From assembly GCF_009823805.1 (NCBI RefSeq), contig NZ_WUEK01000009.1, positions 62,001-126,000 of the forward strand: 64,000 nucleotides of DNA, written 5' to 3'. Positions 32,284 to 40,795 of this stretch are shown piece by piece. The stretch comes from Nocardioides flavescens (lineage in GTDB: Bacteria; Actinomycetota; Actinomycetes; Propionibacteriales; Nocardioidaceae). The stretch's first letter is position 1; every line of letters starts with the position of its first letter. Below the pieces are notes generated by a model. It worked only from the letters and a program-made list of their open reading frames with translations. It made no database searches and was not told the origin of the DNA. The position numbers and the translations under genes are program-made.

Positions 32284-32691
32284 TCAGCCGACTCGACCAG
32301 CGCAGGCCGCGCAGGTCCCGAAGATCTCCAGGGTGTGGCTGACCTCGACGAAGCCGTGCTCGGCGGCCACCCCGCGGGTCCAGCGCTCCACCGCCGGCCC
32401 CTCGACCTCGACCGTGCGCCCGCAGCCTCGGCAGACGAGGTGGTGGTGGTGGGTGGTCGAGCAGCGGCGGTAGATCGCCTCGCCGTCCTCGGTGCGCAGC
32501 AGGTCGACCTCGCCGGCCTCCACGAGACGCTGCAGCGTGCGGTAGACGGTGGCGAGCCCGACGGTCTCGCCGCGGCGTCCCAGGAGGTCGTGCAGGTCCT
32601 GGGCGGAGCGGAACTCCCCGCAGGTCTCCAGCGCCTCGACGACCGCCGTGCGCTGGCGGGTCGGGCGCATCGCGCCGGTCTCGGTCACCAC
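32284..32691 (-). CDS. zur: Zur-type Fur family repressor
   Basis: 135 residues. A winged HTH (MRPTRQRTAVVEALETCGEFRSAQDLHDLLGRRGETVGLATVYRTLQRL) is followed by the metal/dimerisation domain with HHHHLVCRGCG and a terminal CAAC, giving the structural C4 zinc site and the regulatory His/Cys/Asp/Glu sites. Its place as the last gene of the znuACB operon argues for zinc sensing rather than iron. Start is one of two consecutive GTG codons at 32691/32688. Confidence 0.9.
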   Translation of the reverse strand: MVTETGAMRPTRQRTAVVEALETCGEFRSAQDLHDLLGRRGETVGLATVYRTLQRLVEAGEVDLLRTEDGEAIYRRCSTTHHHHLVCRGCGRTVEVEGPAVERWTRGVAAEHGFVEVSHTLEIFGTCAACAGRVG

Positions 32692-32701
32692 TGCTCGTCC
32701 G

Positions 32702-33697
32702 TCAGTGCTCGTCGTAGTGCTCGTCGTGGCGGGCGTGCCGGTGCCCGTCGTGGACGTAGTCGAGATGGTCGCCGTGGCGCACGGCGACGTGACCGCAGTC
32801 GTCGCCGTGGTCGTGGGGGTGCTCGCCGGCCAGCTCGTGGTCGACGTTGACCCCCGGGGCGAACGGCGTCTCGAGCCGGTGCCGGTGGCGCAGCCAGGCC
32901 CCGAGCGGCCAGGTGAGCGCGAAGCCGGCCAGCGCGAGCAGCACGATCGTCGGGCCCGGCGCGATGCGCACGTCGCCGGGCGGGAACGCCGCGATCAGCA
33001 GGCCGCCGAGCGAGGCGACGGTGCCGAGCAGCATCGCCGCGGCCAGCGTGGTGCGGAACGACCGGGTCACCTGCTGTGCGGTCGCGACCGGCACCACCAT
33101 GAGCGCCGAGACGAGCAGCAACCCGACGGTGCGCATGGCCACCGTGACGCTGACGGCGGCCAGCACGGCGATGAGCATGTTGTAGCCGCGCACCCGCAGC
33201 CCGGCGACCCGCGCGAAGTCCTGGTCCTGCGCCACGGCGAACAATTGCGGCGAGAGCCCCACGCAGATCACCACGACGACCGCGGCGAGCACCATCACTG
33301 CGATCACGTCGGCGACCGAGACCGTGGTGATCGAGCCGAAGAGGAACTGCTGGAGCCGCGCGGCGCTCTGGCCGCCGATGCCGGTGAGCAGCACGCCGCC
33401 GGCGAGACCGCCGTAGAAGAGCAGCGCGAGGGCGACGTCGCCGTTGGTGTGGCCGCGCTCGCGGATCAGCTCGAGCACGACCGCGCCCACCACGGCGACC
33501 ACGACCGCGGTCCAGGTCGGGGCGATGCCGGTGACCAGGCCGAGGGCCACACCGGTCACGGCGACGTGGCCGAGCCCGTCGCCCATGAGGGCGAGGCGAC
33601 GCTGCACGAGGTAGGTGCCGACGGCGGGCGCCGCGAGGCCGGTGACGACCGCCGCGATGAGCGCCCGCTGCATGAAGGGCAGGCTGAGCAGGTCCAT
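32702..33697 (-). CDS. znuB: ZnuB-type zinc ABC transporter permease with His-rich tail
   Basis: 331 residues. The ABC-3 family permease has about eight to nine helices and begins with FMQRALIAAVVTGLAAPAVGTYLVQRRLALMGDGLGHVAVTG. After the last helix (about residue 280) a cytoplasmic-type hydrophilic tail of ~50 residues contains more than a dozen histidines with Asp, a likely metal-binding segment not present in standard ZnuB. The ATG overlaps the znuC stop (ATGA). Confidence 0.92.
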   Translation of the reverse strand: MDLLSLPFMQRALIAAVVTGLAAPAVGTYLVQRRLALMGDGLGHVAVTGVALGLVTGIAPTWTAVVVAVVGAVVLELIRERGHTNGDVALALLFYGGLAGGVLLTGIGGQSAARLQQFLFGSITTVSVADVIAVMVLAAVVVVICVGLSPQLFAVAQDQDFARVAGLRVRGYNMLIAVLAAVSVTVAMRTVGLLLVSALMVVPVATAQQVTRSFRTTLAAAMLLGTVASLGGLLIAAFPPGDVRIAPGPTIVLLALAGFALTWPLGAWLRHRHRLETPFAPGVNVDHELAGEHPHDHGDDCGHVAVRHGDHLDYVHDGHRHARHDEHYDEH

Positions 33698-34527
33698 CAG
33701 CGGCGTCCTCTCCGGTCGAGCGGCTGGTCGAGCGGCGAGGTGACGTCGGGCAGGTGGTCGCGCCTGCGCGGGCGCGCCGGCTCGTCGCAGTGGTGCTCGT
33801 GGACGTCGCCGAAGCCGGCCTGGTGCACCGCGTGGTCGGCGAGCGCCGCGCCGTCGTGGGCCACCCGCCCGTCGCGCATCACGACGGAGCGGTCGACGAG
33901 CGGCGCGAGCGGGCCGAGCTCGTGGGCGACCAGGACCACGGTCGCCCCGCGCTCCTTGAGCCGTCCGAGGCTGGCGGCCAGGGCGACCTGGTTGGGCAGG
34001 TCGACGCCCGCGGTGGGCTCGTCGAGGAAGAACAGGTCGGGCTGGCCGGCGAGCGCGCGGGCGATGAGCGCGCGCTGCTGCTGGCCGCCGGAGAGCTGCG
34101 AGACGCCGTCGCGTGTCTTGTCCTGCAGCCCGACCACCTCGATCGCCTCGTCGATGGCTGCCCGGTCGGCCCGCGACAGCGGACGCAGCAGCCGCCGGTG
34201 CGTCAGCCGCCCCGACGCCACGACCTCCCACACCGACGCGGGGACGCCCGAGGCGGCGCCGGCGCGCTGGGGCACGAAGCCGAGGCGACGCCACTGCGCG
34301 AACTCGCGGATCGGCGTACCGAACAGCTCGAGGCGGCCCCGGGTCAGCGGCAGCAGGCCCGTCAGTGCGCGCACCAGGGTCGACTTGCCGGAGCCGTTGG
34401 CGCCCATGAGGGCCAGGAAGTCGCCGCTGTGCACGGTGAGGTCGACCCCGCGCAGCACGGGTCGCCCGGCGAGGGCGACGGCGCCGTCCTCGAGGGAGAT
34501 GGGCGGTGGCACGGCGGGGGTGGTCAC
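33697..34527 (-). CDS. znuC: ZnuC-type zinc ABC transporter ATPase
   Basis: 276 residues. Walker A is GANGSGKST, the Q-loop FVPQRAG, ABC signature LSGGQQQR, and Walker B DLFFLDEPTAGVD, with the H-loop in VAHE. A C-terminal extension (about residues 235-276) has HEHHCDE followed by a basic stretch, again with metal-binding character. The GTG start overlaps the znuA stop by four bases. Confidence 0.93.
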   Translation of the reverse strand: MTTPAVPPPISLEDGAVALAGRPVLRGVDLTVHSGDFLALMGANGSGKSTLVRALTGLLPLTRGRLELFGTPIREFAQWRRLGFVPQRAGAASGVPASVWEVVASGRLTHRRLLRPLSRADRAAIDEAIEVVGLQDKTRDGVSQLSGGQQQRALIARALAGQPDLFFLDEPTAGVDLPNQVALAASLGRLKERGATVVLVAHELGPLAPLVDRSVVMRDGRVAHDGAALADHAVHQAGFGDVHEHHCDEPARPRRRDHLPDVTSPLDQPLDRRGRR

Positions 34528-35525
34528 GAGCAGCCGTTGGCCTGCTCGAGGGCGGCGAGGTTCTCCTGCATCAGGGAAAGGTAGTCCTCGTCGGAGGTGT
34601 CGGAGCTCAGCCCCTCGATCGGGTCGAGCACGGCGGTCGTGATGCCGAGGTCGTCGGCGAGGCTCTGCGCGAGGCGCGGGCTGACCAGGCGCTCGGAGAA
34701 GACCGTGGTGATGCCGTCGCTCGTGATGAGCTCCTGCAGCCGTTGCAGGTCGGCCGGCGTGGGCTCGGCGTCGGGGGAGAGGCCCGCGATGCCCTCGACG
34801 GTCAGGCCGTAGCGACCGAGGTAGCTGAAGGCGTCGTGGGAGACCACGATCGTGTCGCGCTGGCAGTTGGCCAGTCCCTGGGTGTACGCCGTGTCGAGGG
34901 CCTGCAGGTCGCTGACGAGCGCCTCGCCGTTGGCGCGGTAGGTGTCGGCGTGGTCGGGGTCGATCTCGGCGAGGCGGTCGGCGACCGCGGTCGTCAGCGT
35001 CGCCATCCGGGTCGGGTCCTGCCAGAAGTGCGGGTCGAGGTCGCCGTGGTCGTGACCGTCGCCCTCGGAGTGCGCGTCCTCGGAGTGCTCGTCGGAGTGC
35101 CCCTCCTCCTCGGCGTGCTCCTCGGCGACCACGTCCGCCGAGGCGGGCAGCAGGTCGACGACGTCGGTGGCGTCGAGGACGCGGTCGCCACCGAGCTGGG
35201 AGGCGGCGTCGTCGACGGCCGGCTGCAGGCCGTGCTCGATGAGCACGAGGTCGGCACCCTCGATGTCGGCGGTCTCCTTCACGCTCAGCTCGAGGTCGTG
35301 GGGCTCGGCACCGGGGGAGGTGAGGTTGGTGACCGTGACGTCGTCTCCACCGACGCGCTCGGCGATGAAGGCGAGCGGGTAGAACGCCGCCGCCACCGAG
35401 ACCGGCCCGTCGCCCGAGCCGGCGTCGCTGCCGTTGCGCGGGTCGTCGGAGAACGCCGCGCACCCGGACGCGGCGAGCGTCAGGGGGAGGGCGAGGAGCA
35501 GGGCGGGGACGGTCGAGCGGCGCAT
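34524..35525 (-). CDS. znuA: ZnuA-type zinc-binding lipoprotein
   Basis: 333 residues. A signal peptide ends in the lipobox LAASGC. The cluster A-I solute-binding fold has FYPLAFIAERVGGDDVTVTNLTSPGAEPHDLELS with the zinc His, an insert of His/Glu/Asp (about residues 135-165) typical of zinc-specific members, then LDPHFWQDP and VVSHDAFSYLGRYGL with the other ligands. The ATG (35523-35525) lies at the edge of a Zur-like box with no room for a Shine-Dalgarno, so the mRNA is probably leaderless. Confidence 0.94.
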   Translation of the reverse strand: MRRSTVPALLLALPLTLAASGCAAFSDDPRNGSDAGSGDGPVSVAAAFYPLAFIAERVGGDDVTVTNLTSPGAEPHDLELSVKETADIEGADLVLIEHGLQPAVDDAASQLGGDRVLDATDVVDLLPASADVVAEEHAEEEGHSDEHSEDAHSEGDGHDHGDLDPHFWQDPTRMATLTTAVADRLAEIDPDHADTYRANGEALVSDLQALDTAYTQGLANCQRDTIVVSHDAFSYLGRYGLTVEGIAGLSPDAEPTPADLQRLQELITSDGITTVFSERLVSPRLAQSLADDLGITTAVLDPIEGLSSDTSDEDYLSLMQENLAALEQANGCS

Positions 35526-35561
35526 GAGAACGATTCTCAGAGAGGTTGAGAACCATTGTCA
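35525..35561 (-). promoter_or_regulatory. znuA promoter with two Zur-like boxes
   Basis: Box 1 TGAGAACGATTCTCA (35525-35539) and box 2 TGAGAACCATTGTCA (35547-35561) are spaced 22 bases apart on the same face of DNA. On the minus strand TTGACA (-35) lies within box 2 and GAGAAT (-10) in box 1, seventeen bases apart, with the ATG seven bases further. Both boxes therefore cover the core promoter. Fit to actinobacterial Zur sites (TGA-N9-TCA) is by eye. Confidence 0.8.
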
Positions 35562-35597
35562 ACTCTGTGCGCATCTCGGCTCCCCTACTCTGACGGG

Positions 35598-35918
35598 GTG
35601 CTCGTCGTCAGTCGCTTCCGCGTGCCCGAGGCCGAGGGGCCGTCCTTCCGCGAGGGCATCGCGGCCGCCCACGCCGTGCTCGCCGAGCGGCCCGGGTACG
35701 TCGCCGGACAGGTCGGGCGCAACCTCGACGACCCGGAGCTGTGGGTGCTCACGACCCGATGGGAGCACGTCGGCGCCTACCGTCGCGCGCTGTCGTCGTA
35801 CGAGGTCAAGCTGCACGCCGTGCCGCTGCTCAGCCGCGCCCTCGACGAGCCCAGCGCCTACGAGGTCGTCGAGCCCGGCACCGTGCTCAACGACCACGAC
35901 GCGCGCTCGGTAGGCTGA
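35598..35918 (+). CDS. ABM (antibiotic biosynthesis monooxygenase)-fold protein
   Basis: 106 residues with the dimeric ferredoxin-like ABM pattern: VVSRFRVPEAEGPSFREGIAAAHAVLAERPGYVAGQVGRNLDDPELWVLTTRWEHVGAYRRAL. Members range from monooxygenases to haem-degrading enzymes; many have no known activity. TACTCT (35586-35591) lies six bases before GTG 35598, and the start diverges from znuA, so Zur could touch both promoters. Confidence 0.75.
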   Translation: MLVVSRFRVPEAEGPSFREGIAAAHAVLAERPGYVAGQVGRNLDDPELWVLTTRWEHVGAYRRALSSYEVKLHAVPLLSRALDEPSAYEVVEPGTVLNDHDARSVG

Positions 35919-35990
35919 GCGCTCCGCACCACCCGTCAGCACAAACGCCAGACCGGCAGCCAGCCGGCCGTGACCACCCAGGGAGCACCC

Positions 35991-37388
35991 GTGGCCAAAG
36001 CGCCCGCATCCACCGTCGATCTCGTCGTCTCCCTGGCCAAGCGCCGCGGCTTCGTCTACCCCTGCGGTGAGATCTACGGCGGCACCAAGTCCGCCTGGGA
36101 CTACGGCCCGCTCGGTGTGGAGCTGAAGGAGAACATCAAGCGCCAGTGGTGGAAGACCATGGTGCAGCGGCGCGACGACATGGTCGGGCTGGACTCCTCG
36201 GTCATCCTGCCGCGCAAGGTGTGGGAGGCCAGCGGCCACGTCGCGACGTTCTCCGACCCGCTGACCGAGTGCCAGAGCTGCCACAAGCGGTTCCGCGCCG
36301 ACCACCTCCAGGAGGAGTACGCCGAGCGCAAGGGCCTCGACGACCCCGACGAGGTCGACCTGTCGACCCTGGCCTGCCCCAACTGCGGCACCCGCGGCGC
36401 GTGGACCGAGCCGCGTCAGTTCTCCGGCCTGCTCAAGACCTACCTCGGCGTCGTCGAGGACGAGTCGGGGCTGCACTACCTGCGCCCCGAGACCGCCCAG
36501 GGCATCTTCATCAACTTCGCCAACGTCGTGACCAGCTCGCGCCAGAAGCCGCCGTTCGGCATCGCCCAGATCGGCAAGAGCTTCCGCAACGAGATCACTC
36601 CCGGCAACTTCATCTTCCGCACGCGTGAGTTCGAGCAGATGGAGATGGAGTTCTTCGTCAAGCCCGGCGAGGACGCCGAGTGGCACCAGTACTGGATCGA
36701 CGAGCGCACCCGGTGGTACACCGACCTCGGCATCAAGCCCGAGAACCTGCGCCACTACGAGCACGCGCAGGAGAAGCTCTCGCACTACTCCACGCGCACC
36801 GTCGACATCGAGTACCGCTTCGGCTTCGCCGGCTCCGAGTGGGGCGAGCTCGAAGGCATCGCCAACCGCACCGACTTCGACCTCAAGACGCACGCCGAGC
36901 ACTCCGGCACCGACCTGTCGTACTTCGACCAGGCCGCCAACGAGCGCTACGTCCCCTACGTCATCGAGCCGGCCGCCGGTCTCTCGCGCAGCCTGATGAC
37001 CTTCCTCGTCGACGCCTACCACGAGGACGAGGCCCCCAACACCAAGGGCGGCGTCGACAAGCGCGTCGTGCTCAAGCTCGACCCGCGCCTCGCGCCGGTC
37101 AAGGTCGCGGTGCTCCCGCTCTCGCGCAACGCCGACCTCTCACCCAAGGCCAAGGCCCTCGCGACCGAGCTGCGCCGCAACTGGTACGTCGACTTCGACG
37201 ACTCCGGAGCGATCGGGCGCCGCTACCGCCGCCAGGACGAGGTCGGCACGCCGTACTGCGTGACCGTCGACTTCGAGACCCTCGAGGACGACGCGGTGAC
37301 GGTGCGCTCGCGCGACACGATGGCCCAGGAGCGGGTCGGCCTCGGCCAGATCACGTCGTACTTCGCCGAGCGTTTCGTCGGCTGCTGA
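35991..37388 (+). CDS. glyS: Glycyl-tRNA synthetase (alpha2 type)
   Basis: Class II synthetase of 465 residues that charges tRNA-Gly. Motifs include [24 protein letters not shown], motif 2 [25 protein letters not shown], and motif 3 GLSRSLMTF, plus an anticodon-binding domain in the last ~100 residues. A C4 zinc-like site (CQSCH...CPNCG) lies near residues 92-135. GTG 35991 is chosen over GTG 35970 because AGGGAG sits just upstream. A TAGGCT -10 (about 35911-35916) lies at the end of the preceding gene. Confidence 0.95.
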   Translation: MAKAPASTVDLVVSLAKRRGFVYPCGEIYGGTKSAWDYGPLGVELKENIKRQWWKTMVQRRDDMVGLDSSVILPRKVWEASGHVATFSDPLTECQSCHKRFRADHLQEEYAERKGLDDPDEVDLSTLACPNCGTRGAWTEPRQFSGLLKTYLGVVEDESGLHYLRPETAQGIFINFANVVTSSRQKPPFGIAQIGKSFRNEITPGNFIFRTREFEQMEMEFFVKPGEDAEWHQYWIDERTRWYTDLGIKPENLRHYEHAQEKLSHYSTRTVDIEYRFGFAGSEWGELEGIANRTDFDLKTHAEHSGTDLSYFDQAANERYVPYVIEPAAGLSRSLMTFLVDAYHEDEAPNTKGGVDKRVVLKLDPRLAPVKVAVLPLSRNADLSPKAKALATELRRNWYVDFDDSGAIGRRYRRQDEVGTPYCVTVDFETLEDDAVTVRSRDTMAQERVGLGQITSYFAERFVGC

Positions 37389-37414
37389 GCGTGGCGCGCC
37401 TGCACAATGACCCG

Positions 37415-38113
37415 GTGCGCAGTGACGGGGTGCCAGCAGCAGCGCCGAGCCGCCTGACCGCCGCCGGGGTCCTGCTCGCCGCGGGCGTGCTGCTGCTGAC
37501 GGGCTGCTCGGGCGACAGCGCCGGGCCCGACATCGACACCTCGTCGCCGCCGGCGGCGCCGTCGAGCAGCAGCGCCGCCCCGACGAGCGCCGCCCCGAGC
37601 GTGCCGGCCCTGCCGGTGCCCGCCGGCGTCGAGCTGACCGCCCAGGGCAGCCAGCTGACCGTGGGAGCGGCGGCGACCGTGGCCTACCAGCCGCGCCAGG
37701 ACCTCGTCGGCGTCCTCGACATCACGGTCACGCGCATCGAGCAGACCACCATCAAGAGGTCCTTCGCCGGCTGGCAGCTCACGGACGAGCAGAAGGGCTC
37801 GACGCCCTACTTCGTCCGCGCCACCGTCACCAACCGCGGCGAGAGCGACCTCGGCGGGCGCCGGGTCCCGCTCTACGCCGTCGACGCGGCCAACGTCCTG
37901 GTCGAGTCCACGACGTTCGCCAGCGCCTTCAGCGCCTGCGAGCCGGGGTCCTTCCCGAAGAAGTTCAAGCCCGGCAAGAGCATCGACGTCTGCGCGGTCT
38001 ACCTCGTCCCCGCCGCCGGCCAGCTCACCGCGGTGAGCTTCCGCCCCTCGCAGGAGTACGACCCGATCACCTGGACCGGGACGATCGAGAAGGTCAAGCG
38101 CAACCGAGGCTGA
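37415..38113 (+). CDS. Secreted lipoprotein, unknown function (DUF4352-like)
   Basis: 232 residues. The signal peptide ends in lipobox LLLTGC, followed by a Ser/Ala/Pro-rich linker and a beta-rich domain (TPYFVRATVTNRGESDLGG; VLVESTTFASAFSACEPGSFPKKFKPGKSIDVCAVYLVP) with two cysteines that may pair. The fold resembles the immunoglobulin-like DUF4352 group. GTG 37415 is preferred over GTG 37391 because CACAAT (37403-37408) precedes it by six bases. Confidence 0.7.
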   Translation: MRSDGVPAAAPSRLTAAGVLLAAGVLLLTGCSGDSAGPDIDTSSPPAAPSSSSAAPTSAAPSVPALPVPAGVELTAQGSQLTVGAAATVAYQPRQDLVGVLDITVTRIEQTTIKRSFAGWQLTDEQKGSTPYFVRATVTNRGESDLGGRRVPLYAVDAANVLVESTTFASAFSACEPGSFPKKFKPGKSIDVCAVYLVPAAGQLTAVSFRPSQEYDPITWTGTIEKVKRNRG

Positions 38114-38132
38114 GTCGGGCCTCGGTGGTCGA

Positions 38133-38272
38133 GTGGTTTCGAGACGGCCGTAGCCGGCCTCCTCAACCACCGGTCGGTTCCGGTGGTTGAGGAAGGACGA
38201 AGTCCTGTCTCGAAACCACTCGACCGATGGAGTGGTTTCGAGACGGTCGTTGCACGACCTCCTCAACCACCG
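38133..38272. repeat. Palindromic intergenic repeat, locus B (three units)
   Basis: B1 38133-38173, B2 38180-38222 and B3 38232-38272 alternate in orientation. Ends are GTGGTTTCGAGAC and CCTCAACCACC in all; the cores differ (GGCCGTAGCCGGCC, AGGACGAAGTCCT, GGTCGTTGCACGACC) but each stays self-complementary. Compensating changes in the core suggest structure is maintained. Confidence 0.9.
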
Positions 38273-38322
38273 TGAGGGACCACGATTTCGGCCCGCCCGC
38301 GGGCAGCGGGGACGATGGACCC

Positions 38323-39462
38323 ATGAGCGGACTCACCCTCGGCCCGCTCCACGTGCCGACGCCCGTGGTGCTCGCCCCGATGGCCGGCATCACCAACGCC
38401 GCCTACCGGCGGCTGTGCGCCGAGCAGGGCGCGGGGCTCTACGTCTGCGAGATGATCACGAGCCGCGGGATCGTGGAGCGTGACCGCCACACCCTCGACA
38501 TGCTGGTCTTCGACGAGCTCGAGACCGTGCGCTCCGTGCAGCTCTACGGCACCGACCCGGTCTACGTCGGCAAGGCGACCGAGATCCTCTGTGCGGAGTA
38601 CGGCGTGGCGCACGTCGACCTCAACTTCGGCTGCCCGGTCCCCAAGGTGACCCGCAAGGGCGGCGGGGGAGCGCTGCCGTGGAAGCGTCGGCTGCTCGGC
38701 TCGATCCTCGAGCACGCGGTGGCCGCGGCCGCGCCGTACGACGTGCCGGTGACGATGAAGACCCGCAAGGGCCTCGACGACGACCACCTCACCTACCTCG
38801 ACGCCGGACGCATCGCCCAGGAGTCGGGGTGCGCAGCGATCGCGTTGCACGGGCGCACCGTGGCGCAGGCCTACTCCGGCGACGCCGACTGGGACTCGAT
38901 CGCCCGTCTCGTCGAGCACGTCGACATCCCGGTGCTCGGCAACGGTGACGTCTGGGAGGCTGCCGACGCGCTGCAGATGGTCGAGCAGACCGGGGCCGCC
39001 GGGGTCGTCGTGGGGCGCGGCTGCCTGGGCCGGCCGTGGCTGTTCCGCGACCTCGCGGCGGCGTTCGCCGGCGAGGAGACCGCGACGCTGCCGCGCCTGG
39101 GCGAGGTGGCTGCGATGATGCGCCGCCACGCCGAGCTGCTCGCGAAGCACCTCGGTGAGGAGCGCGGGTGCGTGGAGTTCCGCAAGCACGTGTCGTGGTA
39201 CCTCAAGGGCTTCGCGGCCGGCGGCGAGCTGCGCCGGGCGCTGGCGATGACCAGCTCGCTGGCCGAGCTCGACGAGCTGCTCGGGCGCCTCGACCCCGAC
39301 GAGCCGTTCCCGGCCTCCGAGCTGGGCTCGCCGCGCGGACGCCAGGGCTCGCCGCGCGCCAAGGTCGCGCTGCCCGAGGGGTGGCTCGACGACACCGACG
39401 GCACCGCCTGGGTGCTGTCCGGGGCCTCGCGGGAGGACGCCGGGGAGACCTCCGGCGGGTGA
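38323..39462 (+). CDS. dusB: tRNA-dihydrouridine synthase, DusB-type
   Basis: FMN-dependent enzyme of 379 residues that reduces uridine to dihydrouridine in tRNA. Motifs are APMAGITNAAYRRLC, DLNFGCPVPKVTRKGGGGAL with the catalytic Cys, ALHGRT, and GNGDVW with the FMN phosphate loop GVVVGRGCLGRPW. GACGAT lies six bases before ATG 38323. Glycyl-tRNA synthetase, dus, dgt and dnaG in this order are typical of actinobacteria. Confidence 0.93.
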   Translation: MSGLTLGPLHVPTPVVLAPMAGITNAAYRRLCAEQGAGLYVCEMITSRGIVERDRHTLDMLVFDELETVRSVQLYGTDPVYVGKATEILCAEYGVAHVDLNFGCPVPKVTRKGGGGALPWKRRLLGSILEHAVAAAAPYDVPVTMKTRKGLDDDHLTYLDAGRIAQESGCAAIALHGRTVAQAYSGDADWDSIARLVEHVDIPVLGNGDVWEAADALQMVEQTGAAGVVVGRGCLGRPWLFRDLAAAFAGEETATLPRLGEVAAMMRRHAELLAKHLGEERGCVEFRKHVSWYLKGFAAGGELRRALAMTSSLAELDELLGRLDPDEPFPASELGSPRGRQGSPRAKVALPEGWLDDTDGTAWVLSGASREDAGETSGG

Positions 39463-39681
39463 TCCCGCTCTCACCCGGACGTGACGCGGGCCGCAGGTGA
39501 CCGCTCGGTAACCGCGCAGATCGGCCGTCAGGGGTGACTTGCGCCACTCGAGGGGTGGACAGGCGATTGGTTCGACGCCGAAGTCGTGTGGTTCAGTCTT
39601 GGACCAGTCGGTGCCGCCGGGGGCGCCCGACTCCTCGTTCAGAACTGTCTGTGCCACCGATCAAGCAGAGGAATCAGCGCT
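39463..39681 (+). promoter_or_regulatory. Structured leader upstream of the SH3/M15-like gene
   Basis: A 219-base gap with several possible hairpins, including TGGTTC...GGACCA (about 39589-39606) and GTCGG...CCGAC (about 39608-39632), then AGAGGAA as Shine-Dalgarno before GTG 39682. Such leaders on cell-wall hydrolase genes are often riboswitches, but I could not match the c-di-AMP (ydaO) consensus in order. Confidence 0.35.
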
Positions 39682-40635
39682 GTGGGCGAACATCGCCACA
39701 AGCGGGACACCGAAGCCCGCCGCAAGCCCCAGGCCATGGCCGTCATCGCGCCGCTGGCCGTCCTGGCCACCGCCGCCGCCGTGACCGTCGGCGTCGTCGC
39801 CGTCGACCCCGCGGGGAGTGGCCTCGTCCCGCTGAGCGCCGCACCCGCCGCGGTCGGCAGCGTCGCGGGCGCCGTCGACTCCGGTGCGGCCGACGCCGCC
39901 ACGTCCGAGGACGCGTCCGGCGAGCCGACCGCGGTGTCCTCGGAGGACGCGGCGGCCGCCGAGGCGCGCAGCAGCGACCCGGTCACCCGCGCCGAGAGCC
40001 GGATGAAGATGCGCACGCCGCAGACCTACGCGCCGCGCTTCATGTCGAAGGAGGCCACGCAGGCCGCCGTCGAGGCCGCCAGCCAGAAGCGCTGGACCAC
40101 CAGCGACCTCAACCTGTGGACCCAGCCGGGCGCCAGGGCCAAGCAGGTCGGTGAGCTCGACGAGGGGACGAAGGTCCTCATCACCGGACGCGAGATCTGG
40201 GGTCGCACCGAGGTCGTCGTCAAGGGCGAGTCGCGCTGGGTCACCGACGGCTACCTCTCCCATGACGAGCCGCCCAAGCTCGGCGGCGACTGCACCAATG
40301 GCACGAGCGTCCCGAGCGGCGTGAGCCCGAGCATCGTCGCGGTCCACGAGGCCGTCTGCTCCAACTTCCCCGACATCTCGGTCTACGGCACCCTGCGCGG
40401 CGGTGGCGGCGACCACCCGCTGGGCAAGGCCGTCGACATCATGGTGAGCGGCTCCGAGGGCTGGCAGGTCGCGGAGTTCGTGCGCGCCAACTACGCCGCC
40501 CTCGGCGTCAGCTACGTCATCTACTCCCAGAAGATCTGGTCGGTCGAGCGCTCCGGCGAGGGCTGGCGGGGCATGGAGAACCGCGGCTCCATCACCGCCA
40601 ACCACTTCGACCACGTCCACGTCTCGGTCTACTGA
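39682..40635 (+). CDS. Secreted SH3-domain protein with M15-like peptidase domain
   Basis: 317 residues. A signal anchor (about residues 15-35) and Ala/Ser/Glu linker precede an SH3b-like domain (about 130-195, WTTSDLNLWTQPGARAKQVGELDEGTKVLITG). The C-terminal domain has GDHPLGKAVDIM and HFDHVHVSV, matching the SxHxxGxAxD and HxH zinc ligands of M15 D-Ala-D-Ala carboxypeptidase folds. A peptidoglycan-related role outside the membrane is likely. The terminal tyrosine follows the metal site immediately. Confidence 0.78.
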   Translation: MGEHRHKRDTEARRKPQAMAVIAPLAVLATAAAVTVGVVAVDPAGSGLVPLSAAPAAVGSVAGAVDSGAADAATSEDASGEPTAVSSEDAAAAEARSSDPVTRAESRMKMRTPQTYAPRFMSKEATQAAVEAASQKRWTTSDLNLWTQPGARAKQVGELDEGTKVLITGREIWGRTEVVVKGESRWVTDGYLSHDEPPKLGGDCTNGTSVPSGVSPSIVAVHEAVCSNFPDISVYGTLRGGGGDHPLGKAVDIMVSGSEGWQVAEFVRANYAALGVSYVIYSQKIWSVERSGEGWRGMENRGSITANHFDHVHVSVY

Positions 40636-40655
40636 GGTCCTGCCGTCCTCGGCGG

Positions 40656-40740
40656 GTGGTTCCGAGACAGGACTTCGTCCTTCCTCAACCACCGACGCCG
40701 CTGGTTGAGGAGGCGCGCTAGCGCCGTCTCGAAACCACTC
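40656..40740. repeat. Palindromic intergenic repeat, locus C (two units)
   Basis: C1 40656-40694 (GTGGTTCCGAGAC, core AGGACTTCGTCCT) and C2 40701-40740 in reverse orientation (core GGCGCGCTAGCGCC). Same family as loci A and B; the C2 core closely matches the A1 core. Confidence 0.9.
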
Positions 40741-40795
40741 GCAGGAACCACTGCCGCAGCCGCCGACGGTGCGGCTGACTAGGGTCGTGCCCGAC

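Noticed and set aside
39463..39681. c-di-AMP (ydaO) riboswitch
   Set aside because: Some consensus pieces occur but in the wrong order and without the full GCCGAA...GGGGGACCC...GGGGTGAA arrangement; listed only as an unassigned leader.
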